DNA from: Musa acuminata AAA Group
Lineage: Eukaryota > Streptophyta > Magnoliopsida > Zingiberales > Musaceae
Direction: 5' to 3'
DNA length: 64,000 nucleotides
NCBI RefSeq assembly: GCF_036884655.1
Contig: NC_088345.1
Span: 33,151,001 to 33,215,000 of the forward strand
Position numbers and translations under genes: made by a program
Notes under the pieces: model-generated
Database searches by the model: none
What the model saw: only the letters and a program-made list of their open reading frames with translations
Told to the model about the DNA's origin: nothing
In this document: one piece after another, positions 56,401 through 64,000 of the stretch
Numbering within the stretch: the stretch's first letter is position 1
Layout: each line of letters starts with the position of its first letter

Positions 56401-58501
56401 TGTTAGGATCGAGAGCACTAAGAGGGGGGGGTGAATTAGTGCAGCGGAAATCTTTCAGCGATAAAAAAAAACGAAAGCTGCGTTCGTCCAATAAAAACGA
56501 TTTCGATGTAAAAGCCGATTCTAAGATTACTTAAGATTAAGCGCAGTTTACATCTAAGCACAGTTTACGTCTAAACTGAGTTTGCGTCTAAATACAGTTT
56601 GCGTCTAAACGCAGTTTTGCGTCTAAACACAATTTTACGTCAAAACGCAGTTTTGCGTCTAAACTCAGTTTACGTCTAAACGCAGTTTTACGTCTAAACG
56701 CAGTTTGTGTCTAAAAGTAATTTACGTCTAAAACACAGTTTTATGTCTAAACACAGTTTACGCAGTTTGCGTCAAACACAGTTTTGCGTCAAAACTCAAT
56801 TTACGTCTAAACGCAGTTTTACGTCTAAACGCAGTTTGCGTCTAAACGCAGTTTTACGTCTAAACGTAGTTTTACGTTTAAAAGAAGTTTACGTCTAAAA
56901 CACAGTTTTATGTTTAAACACAGTTTGCGCAGTTTACGTTTAAACGCAGTTTTACGTCTAAACGCAGTTTGCGTCTAAACGCAGTTTTACGTCTAAACGT
57001 AGTTTGCGTCTAAAACAGTTTCAAAGGGATCTAAACTTAGAAGCTAGTTCATAAAAAGCGCAGAAGACAGTTTTGCAGAATCAAAACACAAATGTAAGCT
57101 GATCGTACGAAAAACACAGATTTACGTCTGAATGCAGATTCGAAAAGATCAGCACTTAGAACTTGTTCGTAAAGGCGCAGAGAGCAGTAGTTATGTAGGA
57201 GGTTTGCAGTAATGATAAGGTACTTGAAATAAAAGCAAACCAGAGATTTAGAGTGGTTCGGTCAGTCTTGACCTACTCCACTTTTGGCTTCCTCCTCCGA
57301 CGAGGTCACCGACGTCAACTAGCTGCCTTCCTTCAATGGGCGAAGGCCAACTGCCCTTTTACAGTTTCACTCCTTTTGATGGGCTCAGGAGACAACCCTT
57401 ACAGGACCTTTCTCTCCTCTCTTTACAACTCAAGATTTGAATAATAGAAAGAGGAGAACTTTAGGACTTTACACAAATTTGAGCTCTTAGAATCATAGAA
57501 AAGATCAAGAATTCGGTGTAGGTCTATATCATTTCTGTGCTGAATGGGTGGGGTATTTATAGGCCCCAACCCAGTTCAAATTTGGAGCTCAAAACGATCA
57601 AATCCCGGAATTCCAGGATCAGGCGGTTGCACCTCCTGACTGGAGAGGTTGCACCGCCTGGCAGAGCTCGGAGATTGAGCCCAGGCGATTGCACCTCTCT
57701 GTCAGGGGCGGTTGCACCGCTTGAGTCTGGCTCGGACACTGAGCCCCAGGCGGTGCCACCTCTTGACTGAGGCGGTTGCACCTCTCTACCAGAGCTCGAA
57801 GACCGAGCTCAGGCGGTGCTACCTCTTTGTCAGGGAGGTTGCACCGCCCAGTCTAGCTCGAAGACTGAGCTCAGGCGGTTGCACCTCCTGGCTGGGGCGG
57901 TTGCACCTCCCAGTCTCGCTGGGAGACTTAGCCCAGGCGGTGCCACCTCCTGGCCTAGGCGGTTGCACCTCCTGGTGCAATCAGGGTCCGAATGGTTAGC
58001 TCCATTCGGCCCAATTTCAATCTTTTCAGGGGCCCAATTGCCCCAAGATTAAGCTAATGGGATCACCTCCCATTTTCCAACTTAATCAACGTTGTAACTA
58101 CGATTAAATCTAAGACAATTTCTGCAGCTTTGCTCCGATGCGTCAATCGCTTCTTCCGGCGAGTTTCTGGCGAACTTCCGTCAATCATCCGATGAACCCT
58201 CGGTGATTCTTCTACGGACTTCCGGCAAACTCCTGGACTTTGCGACGATCCACTTGGCGAGTTCCGACGAGCTTCGCTTGGCAAGCTTCTGGACTTCTTG
58301 GATCTGTTCTCGCAGAACCTCCGACGACCGTCCGAACTTCCGTCGAACTCTCGAACTCCCAACGTGATCATGATCTTGACTCCGGCGCAACTCCTGCTGC
58401 TTGTCTAACTTTCATCATAGTTAATCCTGCACACTTATCTCAACACATAGATTAGACAACAAGTGACAATTGACTTCATCATCAAAATCCGAGATTCAAC
58501 A
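56401..58501 (-). repeat. 5' LTR of the composite (2101 bp)
   Basis: TGTTGAATC to CCTAACA in element orientation. It carries the box array (57622-57975), a TATA box (CTATAAATAC, 57553-57562) about 60 bp downstream of the nearest box, and the 17-bp array. The flank at 58502 is CCATG. Confidence 0.92.
56540..57015 (-). repeat. 17-bp tandem array in the composite 5' LTR
   Basis: Same array as in the middle LTR, with nearly the same order of variants, so it was present before the LTR was copied. Confidence 0.9.
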
Positions 58502-58506
58502 CCATG

Positions 58507-59200
58507 ATGGATGAACAAAAACCCACCACAATAGAATCGTACTCCCGCTACAGTGGTCGAGACAAGACCCACCATGGCGAACAAACAAAACCTGCCATGG
58601 CGGATGAACAAAACCCACCATAGTGGGAACCTAATCCCGCTATGGTGGTTGAGACAAGACCCGCCATGGTAGATGAAGAAAACCTGACACGACAAAATCT
58701 TACTCCCGCTATGGTAGTCAAGACAAAACCTGCCATGGCGGGATCCTACTCCCACTATAGCGATCGAAACAAAACCCTCAATAACAAATGAACAAGATTG
58801 CTACAAAAAGCAAGAGTCCATTACGAAACAGCACCCAAAAAAACTAGGCCCACGACTTAACACCCAAGCACATCCAAACAAAGTGTGCAAACCCATGAAG
58901 CCCATTATGGCAGAGCCACTAATCTCGCTATGGTTGTCGATCGAAGACCCATTACAATAGAAGCTTCTATGGCGAAGCAACCAATCCCACTATGGCAACC
59001 GATCAAGGACCCGTTACGGCAGAGCCGCTAATCCCGCTACGACGGAGCCACCAATCCCACTATGACGATCGATCGAAGATCTCTATGGCAGAAACTTGCT
59101 ATAGCAAAGCCACCTTTCTATGGTAATCAATCGAAGAACCACTATGATAGTCAATCGAAGACCCTCTACGACAAGATGAGGCCCCAAAGCCCAATGGGTA
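58507..59200. repeat. Degenerate tandem repeat around CCCGCTATGGTGGTCGA
   Basis: Phrases such as CCCGCTATGGTGGTCGAGAC, ACCCGCCATGG, GATGAACAAAACC and GATCGAAGACCC recur about every 30-50 bp. No coding frame is convincing. It may be part of an old retroelement UTR or a local minisatellite. The left side (47321-47499) is its continuation. Confidence 0.65.
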
Positions 59201-60493
59201 AACATGGCGCTATGCATCTCATATAATCGATTTAAGGAACCCAACTCACATTGTCGTGTGTCACAGAATCTCTAGCACGAGTTGGCCACAAGACTTGGCC
59301 CCCGACTCATCGGCCAAACATGCCAACGAAATCTACCCAAAACATGCGAATCGTGAAGCCCAACCCCTATGAAATAAAAAAGTCTGAGTAACGTGTCTTG
59401 AACCCCATACTGGAGCCCAAAGAACACCTTCCAGGGGGATAAATGATAGAGAAAGCAATGGTGTGAGCATTGCACTGTTGACTCCCCTAGTCAGGAATAA
59501 CCACTTGGGGGTTGACGTGCACGCGAGAGCCTATGTCGCCCCCCTCTCGTGGGCACCGACCAAAGCGCAATCCACAGAAAGGTCACATGAGTCGATCATC
59601 AATACATGGAAGCCAGACCCCTTCTCTTGGTTTCCCCCTCGATTAGGTCATCGGTCGCCAGCGACCCATCACTCTCAACCATGATTTCGGGAAGGCTCAC
59701 ACGTTTGATCGCAGGGAACATTAATCCTAGACAGCATGGCCTAACTCTCCTCTCCGGGCACCTAACACTAAGCCCATCCCTTGTTTGTTTCAAGCGTAGT
59801 CCTATCCTGACAAATGACTTGCATCGAGCTGTCCTTCCTTAACGCGACTATTAGGAAGACGTGTTTACTAGCCATCGACATAAATGAGCCTCTAACGACA
59901 TGAGAGGCTCTAGAGGGACGAGCAATCAGCTATCTTCCATCAATCGATCAAAGTCAAGTCGGGAACATCCTCGATGTTAACCGCTTGTGTAGGGGCTTTA
60001 GTGGGAGTAGGCGCACTTCAAGATAATGCTGACGCTGCTCCAAGCGAACAAGAAGCATCTTGCCCATCGGTCGATGACATCCACACATTAACATATAATA
60101 ATATGAGGATTATGCTTAATATGTTTTAGTTCTTACAAATCATATCTAGTTCAAAATTTTAACTGGCATCCATGAAAAGAAATATTTTAATCTGTCTACA
60201 AAGCTACAAGGAATTTGATTAAATAGTATAAATGAGGTAGAGAATGCGAACATGCCTGGATGTTAGAGTTGTAAGTGAAAACTACATTAAATTTTATTAA
60301 TAGAATTAATATGTAAATTAAATATAAAATCACAGTAAAAATCCATCCTAAGGTTATATTACATAACTCAATATTAGTTATAATCGATAATCCATCACAA
60401 GATACAACAGTTGTAATGCTTTATGTCAATTGGACATGGAGAGCTACACAAAGTTTTCTTCATCAATTCAAGTAGCAAAACAAAATATATATG
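59201..60493. other. Unassigned stretch; no gene recognised
   Basis: More GC-balanced up to about 60090, then AT-rich. TTCCAGGGGGATAAATGATAG at about 59430 looks like a polypurine tract followed by a TGATAG LTR start, but no matching end was found. The short open frames at 59272-59842 have no known domain. From 60100 the sequence looks like ordinary intergenic DNA. Confidence 0.45.
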
Positions 60494-60866
60494 TGTTGAA
60501 TCTCAGATTTTGATGATGAAATCAATTGTTATTTGTTATCTAATCCATATGATGAGATAAGTGTGTAGGATTAACTACGATGAAAGTAAAACATGCAGCA
60601 GGAGTTGCGCCGGAGTCAAGACTATGATCAAGTTGGGGGTTCGAGAGTTTGACGGAAGTCCGGATGGTCGTCAGAGGTTCTGCGGGAACAAATCCGAGAA
60701 GTCCAGGAGCTTGCTAAAGGAGCTCGTCGAAACTCACCAAGTGGATCGTCACAAGTCCAAGAGTTTGTCGGAAGTCCGCAGGGGCATTGTCGAGGGTTCA
60801 TTGGATGTTCGTCGGAAGATCGCTGGAAGCTCACCGGAAGAAGCGATTGACGCACCGGAGCATGTT
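60494..60866 (+). repeat. C6 5' LTR fragment
   Basis: Matches the first 370 bp of the C6 3' LTR and of C2. It ends at CACCGGAGCATG, where internal sequence (compare C2 at about 16490) takes over. Confidence 0.8.
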
Positions 60867-61580
60867 TTCTTGCAAAAAGATGATAACAAATAAAAAGAAA
60901 AAAGTAATGAAAGCTATCTTTATGTCATGTTTTCTTGAGATATTTGTATCCTATCACTCTTTATAGAAAAATGACATGAACCTACTTATGGCATCACACT
61001 TACATTTAAAATTTGCTTATATCATTCTCCTTTTTATTAATGACAAAGGGGGAGAAATATATGAATTGATACTATGAGTGTCATATTTGAAGCATATGAA
61101 TAGATGCCATGAATGTCATATTATGTTGAGATATCAAAAGAAGCATTCATAGGTGCTATGAATGTCATATCATGATAAGATATCAAGAACTTGCATAGCA
61201 ACTTTACTTGTTGATATATTGTCATATGATGCTACCATTGCTAAACACTTGAAATGTTTGCTTTATATTAAGATATCAAAAGCTTAAATTGTAAATTTAC
61301 ATGTTGATATCTTATGTTGAACTGCTACCATCATTCATATTTGAAATGCAAAACTTGAGAATGGATGTCAAGTCTTGACATTGTTTTCAGTAAGATACAT
61401 CGTGAGAGGAATCATGATGGGAGTAATTGATAAGGTTAAGAGTTCTTAACTTATCAATAAGTCTATTAAATTCAAAGGCCTTGAATTCAAGAATGACTTA
61501 TCTCAAGTATGGCATATAGATAGGGGGAGTTAAGGTTAACTCCGTTATCAATTGATTATCAACATAAAAAAGGAAAAGAT
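60867..61580 (+). other. C6 internal remnant with polypurine tract
   Basis: AT-rich 3' untranslated region. A repeated polypurine motif (ACAAAGGGGGAGAAATA) is at about 61023-61043 and GATAGGGGGAGTTAAGG at about 61520. The tract before the LTR is worn to AAAAAGGAAAAGAT (61567-61580). Confidence 0.75.
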
Positions 61581-63125
61581 TATTGAATCTCAGATTTTGA
61601 TGATGAAGATAATTGTCATTTGTTATCTAATCTATATGATGAGATAAGTGTGCAGAATTAACTACGATGAAAGTAATACATTCAGCAGAAGTTACGCCGG
61701 AGTCAAGACTATGATCAAATTGGGGGTTCGAGAGTTCGACGGAAGTCCGGACGGTCGTCGGAGGTTCTGTGGGAACAAATTAGAGAAGTCCAAGAGCTTA
61801 CCAAAGGAGCTCGTCGGAACTCACCAAGTGGATCGTCACAAGTCCAGGAGTTTGCCGAAAGTCCATAGGGGCATCATTGAGGGTTCATCGGATGTTTGTT
61901 AGAAGATCGCTGGAAGAAGCGATTGATGCACCGGAGCAAGTTACAGTAAATGTCTTAAGAAATATTGTAGTTAGCACGATGATTAAGTTAGAAATGGGAG
62001 GTGATCCCATTAACTTAATCTTGGGGCAATTGGGCCCTTGACAAACCCAGATTGGGCCGAATGGATCAGCCTATTCAGACCTAGATTTCTTGGCCAGCGG
62101 TGGCACCGCTTGGGTCGGCGGTGGCACTACCCAGGAGCTCGGTCTTCGAGCTTTGCCAGGCGGTTGAACCACCCCAGTCAGGAGGTGGCACCGCCTGAGC
62201 TCGGTCTCCGAGCTCTACCAGGAGGTGCAACCGCCCCTAACAAGAGGTGGCACCGCCCAAGAGCTCGGTCTCTGAGCTCTGCCAGGCGGTTGAACCGCGC
62301 CAGTCAAGCGATGGCACCGCTTGAGCTCGGTCTTCGAGCTCTGCTAGGAGGTGCAACCGCCCTTGACAAGAGGTGGCATTGCCTAGAGGCTCAGTCTTCG
62401 AGCTCTACCAAGCGGTGCAACCACCCCAGTCAGGCGATGGAACCGCCAAACCCCGGAATTCCGAGAAATGACAGTTTTGAGCTCGGAATTCAAACTGGAT
62501 TGGGGCCTATAAATACCCCACCCTTCCAGCAATGAAAGGGCACCGAAAATCCAATCTTACTCTATGATTTTTAGAGTTCAAAAGTGTTATAAAGGCTAGA
62601 AGTTCTCCTCCCTCTTTTCTTCCAAGTTTTGATCTTTCAAGAGAGGAGAGAAATTCTGTAAGGGTTGTCTCTTATGCTCGTCAAAAGGAGTGAAACTATA
62701 AAAGGGTGGTTGGCCTTCGCCTATTGAAGGAAGGCCTCTAGTGGACGTCGGTAACCTCATCAGAGGAGGAAGCAAAAGTGGATGTAGGTCAAGATTGACC
62801 GAACCACTCTAAATCTCGGTTTGCATTTACTTTATGTTCTCTATCTTAACTGCAAACTACCTCTAAAGCTTTACTTTAACTGCACTTCGCCTAATCTAAG
62901 TTAAAGCAACTTCCGAATCGGCTTTCATACTGAAATCGCTTTTATCATACGAACGTCGTATTTCGGTTTGTAATTACATTCTATTCTCTATCTTAACTGC
63001 AAACTGCCTCTATATCTTTACTTTAACTGCATCTTGCTTGATCACAAGTTAAAGTGATTTCTGAATCGGCTTTCTTACCAAAATCTTTTTTATCGTACGA
63101 ACATCGTTTTAAATCATCGAAAGTC
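61581..63125 (+). repeat. C6 3' LTR (end missing)
   Basis: Box array at about 62100-62450 and TATA box (CTATAAATA, 62508-62516) about 60 bp later. The downstream part contains two tandem copies of about 150 bp (62815-62965 and 62966-63115; TTAACTGCAAACTACCTCTA-type). The homology stops near 63125 before the C run and CCTAACA end. Confidence 0.8.
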
Positions 63126-63711
63126 AAATTTACCCATGTAAATAAATATTAGACCTCTTTATAAAAACGTCATTGTATTGAAATGCAGATAAGGAGAAGT
63201 AATGCTTGTATGTTTAAGTCTTTTATTGTACACAGCAATTTATACAGGTTGCAAGACCTTTGAAGGTCCTAAATCAAATGTAATTACAATAATCTTTCTT
63301 ACAATCTTAGATGTTATACATTAGGTCAAATATTATTATAAGTGTAACTTCCTTAGTTGAATAACCAATCATTTTATTTTTATAGTTGTGACTTCCATTA
63401 AATGTTGGGATCACAATCACTCATTAAATTCCACAAGATTGGAATTTCACTATGAATACTAATTTTGAAACGATGTCAAGTAGTTAATACGATAGTGACT
63501 TTGTCAAGAAATCTATGAGTTGATCGATACTATGTACATGATTTACATGAAATTTCTTCCGACAAATCTGATTATAAGCAAAATGAAGACCGATGACTAT
63601 ATGCTTTATTCTTGAGTGGAAGACTGTGTCAACATAGAGGTAAGTAGCAACGATACTGTCGCAATACATTTCACACGATCCTAAATCCATATGTTTTATT
63701 CCTCGTGCCAA
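63126..63711 (-). pseudogene. Copia remnant: RNase H end and probable LTR piece
   Basis: On the minus strand 63711-63484 encodes the last RNase H segment of a copia polyprotein (YCDSIVATYLYVDTVFHSR, KHIVIGLHFAYNQI, QLIDFLTKSL). The matching family pattern is CDNxxATYL, HSRxKHI and LADxLTKPL. The rest of pol is missing. The AT-rich sequence beyond it (63480-63126, minus) has a TATAAATTG and an AATAAAA signal, consistent with LTR sequence, but ends were not found. It is unrelated in detail to Ca and Cb. Confidence 0.65.
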
Positions 63712-63731
63712 TATATATATATATATATATA
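63711..63731. repeat. (AT)n microsatellite
   Basis: About ten AT units between the copia remnant and the stop codon of the PLAC8-type gene. Confidence 0.9.
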
Positions 63732-63747
63732 GTGCATCATATATATA

Positions 63748-63858
63748 TCAACGACTCATATCTTGTACCGGCGGTGGTAAGGTTGCAATTTGTCCCTGCC
63801 TCTCCATGTTTGCAGTCCAACCTGGAAAACAGCATGGTAATTATAGTTCAACCCTAGA

Positions 63859-63904
<46 letters not shown>

Positions 63905-64000
63905 CTATGTTCATATCGAAGCCGCGTCGCTTGAGCTCTCGGTACATCTGGCAGAGAGAGCACAGCTCGCAGAAGCAACAGTGGACGAGGCAGTCGGCGC
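63748..64000 (-). CDS. PLAC8-domain protein (cell number regulator / plant cadmium resistance type), last two exons
   Basis: Two spliced pieces on the minus strand: exon 63905-64000 (continues past the window) and last exon 63748-63821, joined by an 83-bp intron 63822-63904 with GT (63904-63903) and AG (63823-63822) ends. The first piece reads [17 protein letters not shown] then [12 protein letters not shown]; the junction codon is Gly (phase 1); the second reads [20 protein letters not shown] and ends MSR-stop (TGA 63750-63748). The Cys-rich CXLCQxYRELKxRGFD core followed by GW is the C-terminal half of the PLAC8 domain. Family members are small plasma-membrane proteins tied to organ size or metal transport. 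Which subgroup cannot be told from this part. It is the only host gene recognised here and it looks undamaged. Confidence 0.88.
63861..63901. repeat. (GA)n microsatellite in the PLAC8-gene intron
   Basis: About 20 GA units fill half of the 83-bp intron. On the coding strand it is a CT run starting two bases after the splice donor, leaving only about 40 bp for branch point and acceptor. Confidence 0.92.

Larger units (their letters stand above)
47505..58501 (-). mobile_element. C4/C5: composite Sirevirus-like element with three LTR sections and one target-site duplication
   Basis: On the minus strand the order is LTR (56401-58501), primer site, gag-pol, polypurine tract, LTR (48824-50903), primer site, gag, then a deletion joining gag to the last 148 bp of an LTR (47505-47652). 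The outer flanks carry the same 5 bp, CCATG (47500-47504 and 58502-58506). The middle LTR serves both units. The simplest explanation is unequal recombination between LTRs of one insertion, giving a tandem, followed by deletion in the distal unit (inference). Confidence 0.92.
60494..63125 (+). mobile_element. C6: internally deleted Sirevirus-like element
   Basis: Starts with TGTTGAATCTC at 60494. About 370 bp of 5' LTR is joined directly to the 3' part of the internal region (60867-61580), followed by a degraded polypurine tract and a 3' LTR (61581-63125) that lacks its last about 60 bp. Gag, pol, the primer site and most of the 5' LTR are gone. The TG start of the 3' LTR has mutated to TA. 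Confidence 0.8.

Noticed and set aside
59272..59842. Short overlapping open frames as possible host exons
   Set aside because: No family motif, no convincing splice sites, and frames exist on both strands.

Overview
The window is nuclear DNA from a flowering plant, made almost entirely of nested LTR retrotransposons, with the 3' end of one ordinary host gene at the right edge. The evidence is plant-type Ty1/copia and Ty3/gypsy (chromovirus) polyproteins, primer-binding sites for initiator-Met tRNA, solo LTRs, spliceosomal exons of a PLAC8/cell-number-regulator-type gene, and very low host coding density. The element types are compatible with a monocot, possibly the banana family, but that is an impression from memory and the sequence does not prove it.

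Layout, outermost first. G2 is a chromovirus on the + strand. Its visible parts are 18367-18414, 21165-24322 and 44734-about 46267. Three insertions broke it. (1) In its gag lies C2, a Sirevirus-like copia element (12086-18366, right part only). C2's own gag was hit by G1, a Reina-like chromovirus (1-12085), and G1 was in turn hit by C1, a gag-only copia element (853-8515, minus strand, target-site duplication GATAC). (2) Also in its gag is S1, a solo LTR (18415-21159). (3) In its integrase is S2, a solo LTR on the minus strand (24323-44728, duplication CTACG). S2 was later hit by two Tnt1-like copia elements. One is Ca (26983-32362). The other is Cb (33534-44342), whose 5' LTR was split by G3, a second Reina-like element (33586-39127, minus strand, duplication ACACC). 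LTR differences counted by eye (Ca about 5.4%, Cb about 3.4%, G3 about 2.6%) agree with this order.

To the right come a copia LTR fragment (C3, 46268-47320) and a tandemly repetitive tract. That tract is split by an 11-kb composite Sirevirus-like element on the minus strand (47505-58501). The composite has the order LTR-internal-LTR-truncated internal-truncated LTR and is bounded by one duplication, CCATG. An unassigned stretch follows (about 59200-60493), then an internally deleted copia derivative (C6, 60494-63125), a copia RNase H remnant (63126-63711), and the last two exons of the PLAC8-type gene (63748 to beyond 64000, minus strand).

No element is clearly autonomous today: every polyprotein carries stops, frameshifts or deletions. 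The points most worth following are a non-pol ORF in C2 with a promoter-like block of palindromes in front of it, the constant spacing of about 60 bp between GGCGGT/ACCGCC arrays and TATA boxes in the Sirevirus-like LTRs, the three-LTR composite, and the gag-only element C1 that keeps LTR ends, primer site and polypurine tract.
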